From: Streptomyces acidicola
GTDB lineage: Bacteria > Actinomycetota > Actinomycetes > Streptomycetales > Streptomycetaceae
Assembly: GCF_009377235.1 (NCBI RefSeq)
Contig: NZ_VMNX01000020.1
Coordinates: 1-62,028, forward strand
DNA length: 62,028 nt
Direction of reading: 5' to 3'
The position numbers and the translations under genes were made by a program. The notes under the pieces were generated by a model. The model had not been told where the DNA came from. It did no database searches and worked only from the letters and a program-made list of their open reading frames with translations. Numbering within the stretch: the stretch's first letter is position 1; every line of letters starts with the position of its first letter. Positions 48,045-56,920 of the stretch are shown piece by piece.

Positions 48045-48770
48045 ATGGGCTGGCACCAGGAGCTGCTGATCGGCTTCGACCTGGAGACGACGGGCACGGA
48101 CCCGCGCGAGGCGCGCATCGTCACGGGGGCCGTCGTCGAGCTCAAGGACGGGAAGCAGCTCGGCCGCAGGGAATGGCTCGCGGACCCGGGCGTGGAGATC
48201 CCCGCCGACGCGGTCGCGGTGCACGGCATCAGCAACGAGCGCGCGGCGACCGAGGGCAGCCCCGCCGACCAGGTCGCCGACGCGATCGCGGGCGTCCTCG
48301 TCACGTACTGGAGGACGGGCGTCCCGGTCGTCGCCTACAACGCGGCCTTCGACCTCACCCTGCTCTCCGCCGAGCTCCGCCGCCACGGCCTGCCGTCGCT
48401 GCGGGAGCGCCTCGGCGACCTCGACCCCGCGCCTGTCATCGACCCGTACACGATCGACCGCTCCGTGGACCGCTACCGCCGCGGCAAGCGGAACCTCGAA
48501 GCGGTCTGCACGGAGTACGGGATCACGCTCGTCTCCGCCCACGACGCCACGGCCGACGCCCTCGCCGCGGCCCGGCTGGCCCGGGCCATAGCCGAGCGCC
48601 ACCCCAAGGTCGCGGCCCTCGGCCCGGCGGAGCTGCACCGCCGCCAGATCGAGTGGTACGCGGAGTGGGCGGCGGACTTCCAGAGCTTCCTGCGCCGCAA
48701 GGGCGACCCGGACGCGGTGGTGGACGCGTCCTGGCCGATGCGGGAGTTGGCGGACGAGCCGGCTGTCTAG
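48045..48770 (+). CDS. DEDDh 3'-5' exonuclease (DnaQ-like)
   Basis: This 241-aa exonuclease has Exo I FDLETTGTDP (Asp12, Glu14), Exo II AYNAAFDLTLL and Exo III HDATADALAAARL, with the His and Asp of the DEDDh class. It resembles the epsilon proofreading subunit family of DNA polymerase III but is a stand-alone protein; RNase T/oligoribonuclease-like roles are also possible. It is cytosolic. The start lies behind AAGAAGGGGGG. The downstream YbaK gene is convergent and overlaps it by four bases. Confidence 0.92.
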   Translation: MGWHQELLIGFDLETTGTDPREARIVTGAVVELKDGKQLGRREWLADPGVEIPADAVAVHGISNERAATEGSPADQVADAIAGVLVTYWRTGVPVVAYNAAFDLTLLSAELRRHGLPSLRERLGDLDPAPVIDPYTIDRSVDRYRRGKRNLEAVCTEYGITLVSAHDATADALAAARLARAIAERHPKVAALGPAELHRRQIEWYAEWAADFQSFLRRKGDPDAVVDASWPMRELADEPAV

Positions 48771-49276
48771 TGCCCCGGCGGGCTCTGGGTACGTTCGGCG
48801 ATGCGTTCCACCCGTGGCTTCGCCACCCGGGCGTAGTCGGAGCCGGAGAGGGTGAGCGAGCGGTCGAGCCGGGCGGCGTTGAAGTAGAGCCGCGGCTGGG
48901 CGACGACCTCGGGGTCGGCGACGAGTTCGAGGTCCGGGTCGAAGCTGAACGGGAGGACGGTGCCGGGCACGGCACGGGCCAGCCGCTCGGCCGTGGCCGC
49001 GTCACTGAAGCCGACGTAGCGCGCGGAGAACAACTCCCGCACCGCGTCCAGGTCCACGCGCCGGTCCCCGGGGACGACCGCGAGGACGTGGCGTGTGGTC
49101 TTCCGGTCCAGCTTGACCCTCAAAACGATGCACTTCGCGGCCTCGGTGGCCGGGTGTCCGCGCAGGGCGCTCACGGACTCCGTGGAGCCCTCGGGGGCGT
49201 GGTCGATGAGGCGGTAGTCGACGGCACACGCGTCGAGCAGGCCGATGAGGTGCTGGTAAGTGTCGTGCTCCGGCAT
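48767..49276 (-). CDS. YbaK/EbsC-family aminoacyl-tRNA deacylase
   Basis: This 169-aa single-domain YbaK/ProXp-type protein hydrolyses mischarged tRNA such as Cys- or Ala-tRNA(Pro). The family blocks are YRLIDHAPEGSTESVSALRG, the conserved Lys in AAKCIVLRVK, and VPGDRRVDLDAVRELFSARYVGFSDA with a final GTVLPFSFDPDLELVADP. The ATG49276 has AAGGAC five bases upstream. The first 106 bases overlap, in another frame, the 3' end of the upstream EamA gene. Its 3' end overlaps the exonuclease by four bases. Confidence 0.9.
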   Translation of the reverse strand: MPEHDTYQHLIGLLDACAVDYRLIDHAPEGSTESVSALRGHPATEAAKCIVLRVKLDRKTTRHVLAVVPGDRRVDLDAVRELFSARYVGFSDAATAERLARAVPGTVLPFSFDPDLELVADPEVVAQPRLYFNAARLDRSLTLSGSDYARVAKPRVERIAERTQSPPGH

Positions 49277-50202
49277 ACGGAGTCCTTGTCGGCGCGGTTG
49301 TCGGGGACGGACGTACGGTGGGCGCGTTCGATGGCCTGGCCCCAGTAGGTGCCGGTGACCATCAGGGCCGCGCCCAGCCCGGTGAAGAAGGTGAAGCGTT
49401 CTCCGGCGAGGGCGACGCCCACCGCCGCGGCCCAGACGGGTTCGGTGCCGAGGAGCAGGCTGGCCCGGCTGGCGGATGTGCGCTGCACCGCCCAGGTCTG
49501 CGCGAGGAAGGCGAACACGCTGCAGAACAGGGCGAGGTAGAACAACTGGAGCCAGGTCGCTGTGTCGGCCCGTGCCAGAGCGGGCAGGTCGCGGGCGGCG
49601 AGCGGCAGGAACAGCGCGGTGCCGACCACGGTCTGCACCGTCGTCAGGTGCAGCGGCCGTATCGCCCGGCCCGAGGTCAGCCGTCCGACGAGCGCCACGT
49701 GCCCGGCCCGCACCACCGCGGCGCCGAGCATCAGCAGGTCGCCGCTGCGGGGTGCGTGGAAGCCGTTGCCGGTCATGAGGAGCGCGACGGCCACCACGCA
49801 CACCCCGGCGGCCACGAAGAAGCGGGGAGGCAGACCGCCGGGGTGACCCGAGCGGTCCAGGAGGGGAGTGAGGACGATGGTCAGGCTGATGATCAGCCCC
49901 GCGTTGGCGGCACTCGTGTGCGCGACACCGTACGTCTCGACCAGCAGGACGACGGCCTGGGTGACCCCGAGGGGCACACCGGCCCGGAGCTCGTCACGGG
50001 TCCACAGCCGTCGGCCACGGCGGACCGCGACGAGACCGAGACAGGCGAGCGCGGACAGCGCGTACCGCGCCACCAGGACCAGCAGCACGGGGAGGGCCGC
50101 GGTGGCTGTCTGGGCCGACAGATAACTGGAACCCCAGACGAGCGCGACCAGAAGGAGTACCGCGTCGGTACGGCGGGCATCGGGCACGCGCCTACGGTGC
50201 AT
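49171..50202 (-). CDS. EamA/DMT-family transporter
   Basis: This 343-aa drug/metabolite transporter has ten predicted membrane helices in two EamA repeats. The first begins LLLVALVWGSSYLSAQTA and the second near LLMLGAAVVRAGHVALVGRLT, with LGTEPVWAAAVGVALAGERF close to the end. It probably exports an amino acid or metabolite. The membrane part ends near TYWGQAIERAHR; the final 40 or so residues are polar and coded across the YbaK start, so the true C-terminus may be an accident of overlap or a frameshift. The ATG50202 has AGGGA upstream. It is divergent from a LysR gene, a typical arrangement for a regulated exporter. Confidence 0.88.
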   Translation of the reverse strand: MHRRRVPDARRTDAVLLLVALVWGSSYLSAQTATAALPVLLVLVARYALSALACLGLVAVRRGRRLWTRDELRAGVPLGVTQAVVLLVETYGVAHTSAANAGLIISLTIVLTPLLDRSGHPGGLPPRFFVAAGVCVVAVALLMTGNGFHAPRSGDLLMLGAAVVRAGHVALVGRLTSGRAIRPLHLTTVQTVVGTALFLPLAARDLPALARADTATWLQLFYLALFCSVFAFLAQTWAVQRTSASRASLLLGTEPVWAAAVGVALAGERFTFFTGLGAALMVTGTYWGQAIERAHRTSVPDNRADKDSVCRSTTLTSTSSACSTRVPSTTASSTTPPRAPRSP

Positions 50203-50233
50203 CGCCGACGTCCCTGAAGCCCAGTACCAGCTT

Positions 50234-50250
50234 CTAAAACAACCCTTTAG
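50234..50250. promoter_or_regulatory. Dyad CTAAA-N7-TTTAG in the EamA/LysR intergenic region
   Basis: A perfect 17-bp dyad lies in the 66-bp gap between divergent genes. LysR regulators bind interrupted dyads of this size (T-N11-A type), so it is the best candidate for the autoregulatory and activation site. Confidence 0.5.
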
Positions 50251-50256
50251 CTTCCC

Positions 50257-50262
50257 TACACT
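50257..50262 (+). promoter_or_regulatory. Putative -10 (TACACT) of the LysR gene, leaderless transcript
   Basis: It ends six bases before the GTG start, which lacks a spaced ribosome site. Transcription would start at or next to the start codon. Confidence 0.4.
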
Positions 50263-50268
50263 GAAGAG

Positions 50269-51192
50269 GTGGACGAACGACAGTTGCGGATCCTGCGGGA
50301 GCTGGGCGAACTCGGCAGTGTCACCGCGGTCGCCGAGGCGCTGCTCGTGACACCGTCTGCGGTCTCCCAGCAACTACGGCTGCTCCAGCGCTCCATCCCC
50401 GTTCCGCTCACCGAGAAGGACGGACGGCGGCTGGTGCTCACCGAGGCCGGGCAGGCGCTGGCGGGCGCCGCCATCAAGGTGGAGACCGCGCTGGCGCGGG
50501 CCCGGCACACGGTCGACGAGTTCGTGGACCGCCCGGACGGCGAGGTGTCGGTGGCCGCCTTCCACAGCGCGGGCACCGCCTTCTTCCCGCTGTTGCTGCG
50601 CGGCCTCGCCGGACCGGACGGCCCGCGGGTCGCGCTCGCCGACGCGGACGTGGCGCAGGACGACTTCCCGCGGCTCACCCGCGAGTACGACCTGGTGCTC
50701 GCCCACCGCCTCGACCACGCCCCGCCGTGGCCGCGCACGGTGACCGCGACCACGCTGCTGCGCGAGCCGCTCGATGTGGCGATGCCCGCCGACCACCCGT
50801 TGGCCGCCAAGCGGCGGCTGACCCCGCGAGACGTGGCCGACGAGCCCTGGATCGCGGCGCACGACGGCTTCCCGATCCTGGCCACCCTGGAGGCCGTCGC
50901 CGCCGCGGCCGGCCGCCGGCTCCACTTCGCCCACCGCATCAACGAGTTCGCGGTGGCCTGCCAGGCCGTGGCCGCCGGAGGCGGTCTCGCCCTGATGCCC
51001 CGCTGGACGATGCGCCCGGACCCGGCGCTCGTCCTCAGACCCCTGAGCGGCGTGCAGGCCAGACGTCACATCGACGCCCTGCACCGCCCGGAACGCACCG
51101 CCCGCAGGGCCGTCCGCACGGTCCTCGCCGAACTGCACCGCGCCGCACTGATCATCCGGGACCGGGACACCGAGGGCGAGGAGACGCCCTGA
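50269..51192 (+). CDS. LysR-family transcriptional regulator
   Basis: This 307-aa LysR-type regulator has an N-terminal winged helix-turn-helix (about 1-60, LGSVTAVAEALLVTPSAVSQQLRLLQ) and a linker helix. A substrate-binding domain of type 2 periplasmic-protein fold follows (about 88-295, VSVAAFHSAGTAFFPLLLRGL, VDVAMPADHPLA-like LDVAMPADHPLAAKRRL). It is divergent from the EamA exporter, so it most likely senses a metabolite and controls that gene and itself. The GTG start has no usable ribosome site. Confidence 0.92.
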   Translation: MDERQLRILRELGELGSVTAVAEALLVTPSAVSQQLRLLQRSIPVPLTEKDGRRLVLTEAGQALAGAAIKVETALARARHTVDEFVDRPDGEVSVAAFHSAGTAFFPLLLRGLAGPDGPRVALADADVAQDDFPRLTREYDLVLAHRLDHAPPWPRTVTATTLLREPLDVAMPADHPLAAKRRLTPRDVADEPWIAAHDGFPILATLEAVAAAAGRRLHFAHRINEFAVACQAVAAGGGLALMPRWTMRPDPALVLRPLSGVQARRHIDALHRPERTARRAVRTVLAELHRAALIIRDRDTEGEETP

Positions 51193-51210
51193 AGGGGCGC
51201 GGGGGTGTAT

Positions 51211-51288
51211 CCATCGCCATCGCCATCGCCATCGCCATCCCCATCCCCGACGCCGACGCCGAAGCCGACGCCGACGCCGACGCCGACA
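51211..51288. repeat. Hexanucleotide microsatellite (CCATCG / CCGACG), 13 units
   Basis: Thirteen continuous 6-bp units: four CCATCG, two CCATCC, two CCGACG, CCGAAG, three CCGACG, then CCGACA. It lies in the 120-bp gap between convergent stop codons. It is non-coding by position. Confidence 0.9.
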
Positions 51289-51312
51289 GCGACCGGTCCC
51301 TGGCCATCGTGC

Positions 51313-52164
51313 TCAGAACGGATACCACCGCACCGTTTCGTCCCCGTCCCGCAGGGACGCCACCCGTCGCTCGAACTCGGCCAGTGCCTTGCCGTTGCTC
51401 GGTGCGTGCTGAGCCACCCACGCACAGCTCGCCGTCTCCCTGGCCCCCCGCAGCACCGAACAGCCCTCCCACTCCCGCACGTCCCAGCCGTATGCCGCGG
51501 TGAACGAGTCGTAAGCCGCGGCGGCCATCCCGTAGCGGTCGCGGGAGAGGGCCATGACGACCAGGTCGTGCTCGCGCAGATCGGCGGAGAAGGTCTCCAG
51601 GTCGACCAGGACGGGCCCGTCGGGGCCGACGTGAACGTTGCGGGGGAGGGCGTCGCCGTGGATCGGGCCGGGCGGCAGGTGGGGGACGAGCGAGGCGGCG
51701 GCCGCGGCGAAGCCGTCGCGGCGCTCGCGCAGAAAGCCGGCGTCCGCCGGGTCGATCGCGTCGCCCGCGAGACGCAGCCAGCGCTCCACACCGTCCAGCA
51801 GTTCACGGCGGGGAAGGGCGAAGGGCGGGTCGGGCAGCGTGTGCACCAACCGCAGGAGTCCGGCCAGATCCCGCGGCTCGGCGGGGCGTACGGCGTCGGG
51901 AAGCCGCTGCCACAGCGTCACCGGGTGACCGTTCACCAGCCGGGGTTCGGGCTCGGCGGCACGCACGGCGGGCACGTGCGCCCCGGCGAGCCAGACCGCG
52001 ATGTCCAGCTCACGGCGCGCGCGGTCGAGGAGTTCGGCGCTGCGGCCGACCTTGACCACCAGGTCACCGGCGGCGAACACCGCGTTCTCGCCCAGTGCGA
52101 GCAACTCCGCGGCATGCCCCAGCCCCGCCTCGGCGAGTATCGCCCGCGCCCGTGCCTCGTCCAT
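51313..52164 (-). CDS. Aminoglycoside-phosphotransferase-family kinase
   Basis: This 283-aa APH-fold small-molecule kinase has intact motifs: VVKVG with the nucleotide-binding Lys, catalytic loop H169-G170-D171 with Asn176 (IHGDALPRNVHV) and metal-binding Asp188 (LVDLETF). Substrate unknown; similar proteins act on aminoglycosides, homoserine or choline-like compounds. The ATG52164 has GGAGG six bases upstream. It is a single gene. Confidence 0.86.
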   Translation of the reverse strand: MDEARARAILAEAGLGHAAELLALGENAVFAAGDLVVKVGRSAELLDRARRELDIAVWLAGAHVPAVRAAEPEPRLVNGHPVTLWQRLPDAVRPAEPRDLAGLLRLVHTLPDPPFALPRRELLDGVERWLRLAGDAIDPADAGFLRERRDGFAAAAASLVPHLPPGPIHGDALPRNVHVGPDGPVLVDLETFSADLREHDLVVMALSRDRYGMAAAAYDSFTAAYGWDVREWEGCSVLRGARETASCAWVAQHAPSNGKALAEFERRVASLRDGDETVRWYPF

Positions 52165-52467
52165 CCTTCGCCTCCGTTGTGTCCACCGTGTCCGCCGTGT
52201 CTGTTGGGTGGTGTCCGTCCGGTCTGTCCGGTCCGTCGGGTCCGGCCGTACAGCACTCCCGCGCCGCTCCCGCACCGCATCCACGGAGCTCTCGCATGGC
52301 TTGAAACCGCCGCGCCGGCCGCCGTTTCCCGCCAACCCGGCCAGTGTCGCATTCGCACAGGTCGGACGGGCTGCGCGGTCCCTTGACGACCTGACCTTCC
52401 CTCAGCACCATGACGGAGGCCGCCAGGGTGGCCAGACCCTCATGAGCCGCCCAGAGGAGCCGATTCC
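52165..52467. other. Divergent intergenic region APH / sugar transporter
   Basis: 303 bp. The left part is a run of GTCC-rich near-repeats; the right part contains a possible promoter for the transporter at 52383-52411. No gene was recognised. Confidence 0.4.
52383..52411 (+). promoter_or_regulatory. Possible promoter TTGACG-N17-CACCAT for the sugar transporter
   Basis: A good -35 with the standard 17-bp spacer but a poor -10, 57 bp upstream of the first permease gene. Confidence 0.25.
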
Positions 52468-53418
52468 ATGACATTGGCGACCGAGCCGAGGCGACCACCG
52501 CGACCCCGCCCGACGAAGCGCGCACCCGGTGCGGGCCGGGGCCGTCGCGTCCTCGACCACGGCGCCTGGTTCCTCGTCCTGCCCGCGCTGCTCCCCATCC
52601 TGGTCTTGAGCGTCGGACCGCTGCTCTACGGGATCGTGCTGGCGTTCACCGACGCCCAGTCGGGCCGCACCGCGCCCACGCAGTGGATCGGGACGCTCAA
52701 CTTCCAGGACCTGCTGCACGACACGCTGTTCTGGGAGTCGTTCCGCATCGGTCTGCTGTGGGCGGTCGGGGTGACCGTGCCGCAGTTCCTGCTGGCGCTC
52801 GGGCTCGCCCTGCTGCTGAACCAGGACCTCCGGCTGCGCTGGCTGGCGCGGGCGCTGGCGATCATCCCTTGGGCGATGCCCGAGGTGGTCGTCGGCGTCA
52901 TGTGGCGGCTCGTCTACAACCCGGACGCGGGCATCCTCAACGAGACCCTGCGCGACCTGGGCCTCGGCGACGGCCGCGACTGGCTGAGCGGACTGGCGAC
53001 CGCCCTGCCCGCGGTCATCGTGGTCGGCGTCTGGGCGGGCATGCCCCAGACCACGGTCGCCCTGCTCGCCGGACTGCAGAACACCCCGCGCGAACTCCAC
53101 GAGGCGGCGGCGATGGACGGCGCCGGAGCCTGGCGGCGCTTCCGCACGGTCACCTGGCCCGCGATCAGACCGGTGGCGCTCGCCATCACGGCGCTGAACT
53201 TCATCTGGAACTTCAACTCCTTCGCCCTCGTGTACGTGCTGACCAACGGCGGGCCCGGCGGCCGCACCCGCCTGCCCATGCTGTTCGCCTACGAAGAGGC
53301 CTTCCGCTACGGGCAGTTCGGGTACGCGGCGGCGATGGGATGCGTGATGGTGGCGGTGATCTCGGTGATCCTCGCGCTCCATCTCGTCGGCCGGCTGAGG
53401 GGAGGTGAGGAGCGATGA
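52468..53418 (+). CDS. Carbohydrate ABC transporter permease (MalF/UgpA type)
   Basis: This 316-aa permease has a basic N-terminus, six membrane helices, and the EAA loop ELHEAAAMDGAGAWRRFRTVTWPAIRP (about 210-236) that docks the ATPase. It belongs to the CUT1 sugar family. The start has GAGGAG eight bases upstream. The stop overlaps the second permease (ATGA). The operon has no ATPase gene; streptomycetes commonly energise such systems with the shared MsiK, encoded elsewhere. Confidence 0.93.
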   Translation: MTLATEPRRPPRPRPTKRAPGAGRGRRVLDHGAWFLVLPALLPILVLSVGPLLYGIVLAFTDAQSGRTAPTQWIGTLNFQDLLHDTLFWESFRIGLLWAVGVTVPQFLLALGLALLLNQDLRLRWLARALAIIPWAMPEVVVGVMWRLVYNPDAGILNETLRDLGLGDGRDWLSGLATALPAVIVVGVWAGMPQTTVALLAGLQNTPRELHEAAAMDGAGAWRRFRTVTWPAIRPVALAITALNFIWNFNSFALVYVLTNGGPGGRTRLPMLFAYEEAFRYGQFGYAAAMGCVMVAVISVILALHLVGRLRGGEER

Positions 53419-54248
53419 GGACCCGGAGGGCCGCCCGTGCCGGCCAGTACCTCGCCCTGCTCGCCTATCTCGTGTTCCTCGCCTTCCCCTTCCTCTGGTT
53501 GCTCTCCACCGCCTTCAAGCCGCCGCGCGAACTGGGCAGCCTGCACCCCACCTGGATCCCGAAGGACCCCACCCTCGCCAACTTCCGGCAGGCCTTCGAC
53601 GAGCAGCCCCTGCTGGACGCGCTGTTCAACTCCCTGGTCGCGGCGGTCGGGGCGGCCGTCGTCGCGGTGCTGATCGCGACGCCGCTGGCGTACGTCATCG
53701 CCCGGCGGCGCAGCCTGCTCTCGCGGGCGGCCACCGGCTGGGTGGTGGTCAGCCAGGCGTTCCCGTTCGTGCTGGTGATCATCCCGCTGTTCCTGGTGCT
53801 GAAGAACCTCCGGCTGATCGACTCCGTCCCGGGACTGATCATGGTGTACGTGGTGTGGGCGCTGCCGTTCGCGCTGTGGATGCTCGTCGGGTACGTACGG
53901 GCCGTGCCGCCCGAGCTGGAGGAGGCGGCGGCGGTGGACGGCGCGGGCCGGGCACGCACGCTGGTGTCGGTCACGGCGCCGATGCTCGCGCCCGGCATCG
54001 TGGCGACGGCTCTGTTCGCCTTCGTCACCGCGTGGAACGAGTTCTTCTTCGCGCTCGTGCTGCTCAAGAGCCCGGAGAAACAGACCCTGCCGGTCGTCCT
54101 CACGCACTTCATCGGTGCCGAGGGCGTAGCGGACCTCGGCCCCCTCGCCGCCGCGGCCTTCCTCGCCACCCTGCCCTCCCTCGTGATCTTCGCGGTCATC
54201 CAGAAGCGGATCACGGGCGGCATGCTCGCCGGGGCGGTGAAGAGCTGA
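53415..54248 (+). CDS. Carbohydrate ABC transporter permease (MalG/UgpE type)
   Basis: This 277-aa partner permease has six helices. The EAA loop is ELEEAAAVDGAGRARTLVSVTAPMLAPGI. The extracytoplasmic loop after helix 1 begins FKPPRELGSLHPTWIPKDPTLANFRQAF, typical of MalG-type permeases. It overlaps the previous gene by ATGA and the binding-protein gene by one base (TGATG). It works as a heterodimer with the preceding product. Confidence 0.93.
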   Translation: MRTRRAARAGQYLALLAYLVFLAFPFLWLLSTAFKPPRELGSLHPTWIPKDPTLANFRQAFDEQPLLDALFNSLVAAVGAAVVAVLIATPLAYVIARRRSLLSRAATGWVVVSQAFPFVLVIIPLFLVLKNLRLIDSVPGLIMVYVVWALPFALWMLVGYVRAVPPELEEAAAVDGAGRARTLVSVTAPMLAPGIVATALFAFVTAWNEFFFALVLLKSPEKQTLPVVLTHFIGAEGVADLGPLAAAAFLATLPSLVIFAVIQKRITGGMLAGAVKS

Positions 54249-55522
54249 TGCGTGCACGCGTGCTGGTCGTGGTCCTCCTGCTGCTCCTCACGGGCTGCTC
54301 GTCCGGCGGCGGGCGCGACGACGGCCGGATCACCCTGCGCTTCCAGTCCCTCGCCTGGCAGCAGGAGTCCGTGGAGGCCAACAAGGAGCTGGTGAAGGAG
54401 TGGAACGCGGTCCACCCCGACATCCAGGTCGAGTACGTCCAGGGCAGCTGGGACGGCGTCCACGACCAGCTGCTCACCTCCTTCGAGGGCGGTGAGGCGC
54501 CCGACATCATCCACGACGCCTCCGACGACCTGGCCGACTTCGCGTACGGCGGCTACCTCGCCGACCTGACCGATCTGCTGTCCGAGCGGCTGAAGGCCGA
54601 CATCCCGCGGCGGAGCTGGGAGACGACGACGTTCGGCGACGGCGTCTACGGCGTCCCGTTCCTCCAGGAGCCGCGTGTACTCGTCGCCAACGCCACCTGG
54701 CTGAAGGAGGCGGGCGTACGCGTCCCGACCCCCGAGAAGCCGTGGACCTGGGCCGAATTCCGTGCCGTGACCGAGGAGTTGAGCGGCGACGGCAAGTACG
54801 GCGTCGCCTGGCCGCTCAAGGAACCCGTCTCGGCCACCCTCAACCTCTCCCTCTCCTCCGGCGGCCGGATGTTCCACCGGGGCCCGGACGGCAAGGTGGA
54901 GATCCGCTTCGACGACACCGACGCGGTCGTCCCGCGGACCGTGCACGAGCAGGTGAACACCGACCGCAGTGCGGCGGGCAGCACGCTCGGCATGGGCGGC
55001 TCCGACACCCTGCCCGGGTTCTTCGGCGGCCGGTACGCGATGGTCCCGCTCGGGTTCTCGTACCGTCAGCAGATCGTGCAGCAGGCGCCCAAGGGCTTCG
55101 ACTGGCAGGTGCTGCCCGCCCCGGCCGGCGCGGACGGGCTCGCCCAGGGCGTCAGCCCGCAGACGCTCTCGATCGCCGAGGACAGCCCGCACCAGATGCA
55201 GGCGGCCGCGTTCATCGACTTCATGCTCCGGCCCGAGAACATGGTGCGCCTCGCGCTCGGCGACTGGATGCTGCCCACCGGCACCGAGGCGCTCCGGGAC
55301 CCGGCCCTGCGCACACAGAAGCACGACTGGGCCACCGGCACGGCCCTGGCCGCCCACCTCCGCTCGGCGCCCGCCCAGTCCGTGCGCGGCTACCCGGAGT
55401 GGAAGGACAAGATCGCCACTCCCGCCCTCCAGGAGTACTACAGCGGTGCGATCGGCCTGGACGAGCTGCGTGAACGGCTGGTCGAGGACGGCAACCTGGT
55501 GCTGGCGCGCTACCAGCGCTGA
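54248..55522 (+). CDS. Carbohydrate ABC transporter substrate-binding lipoprotein
   Basis: This 424-aa family 1 (SBP_bac_1) extracellular binding lipoprotein has a signal peptide with lipobox LTGC (Cys17). The binding domain shows [47 protein letters not shown] opening features (key: Exx[13 protein letters not shown]) and [14 protein letters not shown]. It presents an oligosaccharide or glycoside to the permease pair encoded upstream; sugar identity unknown. The permease-permease-SBP order is reversed from the common SBP-first order. Confidence 0.9.
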   Translation: MRARVLVVVLLLLLTGCSSGGGRDDGRITLRFQSLAWQQESVEANKELVKEWNAVHPDIQVEYVQGSWDGVHDQLLTSFEGGEAPDIIHDASDDLADFAYGGYLADLTDLLSERLKADIPRRSWETTTFGDGVYGVPFLQEPRVLVANATWLKEAGVRVPTPEKPWTWAEFRAVTEELSGDGKYGVAWPLKEPVSATLNLSLSSGGRMFHRGPDGKVEIRFDDTDAVVPRTVHEQVNTDRSAAGSTLGMGGSDTLPGFFGGRYAMVPLGFSYRQQIVQQAPKGFDWQVLPAPAGADGLAQGVSPQTLSIAEDSPHQMQAAAFIDFMLRPENMVRLALGDWMLPTGTEALRDPALRTQKHDWATGTALAAHLRSAPAQSVRGYPEWKDKIATPALQEYYSGAIGLDELRERLVEDGNLVLARYQR

Positions 55523-55592
55523 GGGCGCGGCTGTCGGCGCTGAGCGCTGCCCTCGGCGTTCAGCAGGGACAGCGGTGGGAAATTGAGTTGCA

Positions 55593-55609
55593 CGAGACGT
55601 ATCGTCTCG
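55593..55609. promoter_or_regulatory. Palindrome CGAGACG-TAT-CGTCTCG, candidate TetR-type operator
   Basis: Perfect 7-bp arms lie 14 bp upstream of the glycosyltransferase ATG, where bound repressor would block transcription. The shape fits a TetR-family dimer site. No TetR gene lies nearby in the window. Confidence 0.55.
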
Positions 55610-55623
55610 CTTACGGTCGGCTC

Positions 55624-56814
55624 ATGACCTCGCACATCGCCATGTTCTCCATCGCCGCCCACGGCCACGTGAACCCCAGTCTCGAAGTGATCCGCGAACT
55701 CGTCACGCGCGGCCACCGGGTGACGTACGCGATCCCGCCGGTGTTCGCGGACAAGGTCGCCGAGACCGGTGCCGAGCCCCGGCTCTGGCACTCGACGCTG
55801 CCGTCCCCCGACGACGACCCCTCGGCCTGGGGCAGCACGCTCCTGGACAACGTGGAGCCCTTCCTGAACGACGCCATCCAGGCCCTGCCCCAGCTGATCA
55901 AGGCGTACGAGGGTGACGAACCCGACCTCGTGGTGCACGACATCACCTCGTACCCGGCCCGCGTCCTCGCCCACCGCTGGGGCGTCAAGGCGGTCTCGCT
56001 GTCCCCGAACCTGGTCGCCTGGGACGGCTACGAGGAGGAGATCGCCGAACCGATGTGGGCCGAACCGAAGAAGACCGAGCGCGGCCGGGCCTACTACGCC
56101 CGCTTCCACGCGTGGCTGGAGGAGAACGGCATCACCGAGGACCCCGACCGGTTCGGCGGCCACCCCGCTCGCTCGATCGTGCTGATCCCGAAGGCACTCC
56201 AGCCGAACGCCGACCGGGTCGACGAGACCGTGTACAGCTTCGTCGGCGCCTGTCAGGGGGACCGTGCGGCGGAGGGCGACTGGCAGCGGCCGGCCGGCGC
56301 GGAGAAGGTCCTCCTCGTCTCCCTCGGCTCGGCCTTCACCAAACAGCCCGCCTTCTACCGCGAGTGCGTGGCCGCCTTCGGTGACCTGCCCGGCTGGCAC
56401 ATGGTGCTCCAGGTCGGCAGGCACGTGGACCCGGCCGAGCTCGGGCCGGTCCCGTCGAACGTCGAAGTGCGGGACTGGGTACCGCAGTTGGCGGTCCTGC
56501 GGCAGGCCGACGCGTTCATCACTCACGCGGGCGCGGGCGGCAGCCAGGAAGGCCTCGCCACGGGGACGCCGATGGTCGCCGTACCGCAGGCCGTCGACCA
56601 GTTCGGTAACGCGGACATGCTCCAGTCGCTCGGGGTCGCCCGTCATGTGCCGATGGAGGAGGCAACGGCGGGTGCCCTGCGGGAGGCGGTACTCGGACTC
56701 GTGGGTGACCCGGAGGTGGCGCGGCGGCTGGCGGAGATCCAGAAGCAGATGGCGGAGGAGGGGGGCACGCGGCGGGCGGCTGACCTGATCGAGGCCGAAC
56801 TCGTGCGGGGGTGA
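55624..56814 (+). CDS. Macrolide-type glycosyltransferase (GT1, MgtA/OleD-like)
   Basis: This 396-aa GT-B fold family 1 glycosyltransferase has an acceptor-binding half from [24 protein letters not shown] (catalytic His in AHGHVNP). The UDP-sugar-binding half carries [10 protein letters not shown], the PSPG-like region [42 protein letters not shown] (key: W-VPQ, H-GAGG-x-E) and a final DQFGNADML. Similar enzymes inactivate macrolides by glucosylation or decorate natural products. The ATG at 55624 was chosen because the domain begins at once; the frame is open 12 codons further. A palindromic operator candidate overlaps the promoter region. Single gene. Confidence 0.92.
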   Translation: MTSHIAMFSIAAHGHVNPSLEVIRELVTRGHRVTYAIPPVFADKVAETGAEPRLWHSTLPSPDDDPSAWGSTLLDNVEPFLNDAIQALPQLIKAYEGDEPDLVVHDITSYPARVLAHRWGVKAVSLSPNLVAWDGYEEEIAEPMWAEPKKTERGRAYYARFHAWLEENGITEDPDRFGGHPARSIVLIPKALQPNADRVDETVYSFVGACQGDRAAEGDWQRPAGAEKVLLVSLGSAFTKQPAFYRECVAAFGDLPGWHMVLQVGRHVDPAELGPVPSNVEVRDWVPQLAVLRQADAFITHAGAGGSQEGLATGTPMVAVPQAVDQFGNADMLQSLGVARHVPMEEATAGALREAVLGLVGDPEVARRLAEIQKQMAEEGGTRRAADLIEAELVRG

Positions 56815-56865
56815 AGCCGCACAAGGAACGCTCGGGTGACGCGCAGTCAGCCGGGCGACCGCAAA

Positions 56866-56907
56866 CGACGACGTGGCCGGGGTGCCCCCACACCGGCCAC
56901 GTCGTCG
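56866..56907. terminator. Strong bidirectional hairpin between convergent genes
   Basis: A perfect 15-bp stem (56866-56880 pairing with 56893-56907) with a 12-nt loop lies between the glycosyltransferase and MMPL stop codons. There is no T-run, as is usual in Streptomyces terminators. Confidence 0.85.
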
Positions 56908-56920
56908 CTCACGGAATCGA

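Noticed and set aside
51066..51806. Reading the hexanucleotide tract as part of the phosphotransferase coding region
   Set aside because: The phosphotransferase frame stops at 51313; the frame through the repeat is a Gly-Val/Gly-Asp artefact.
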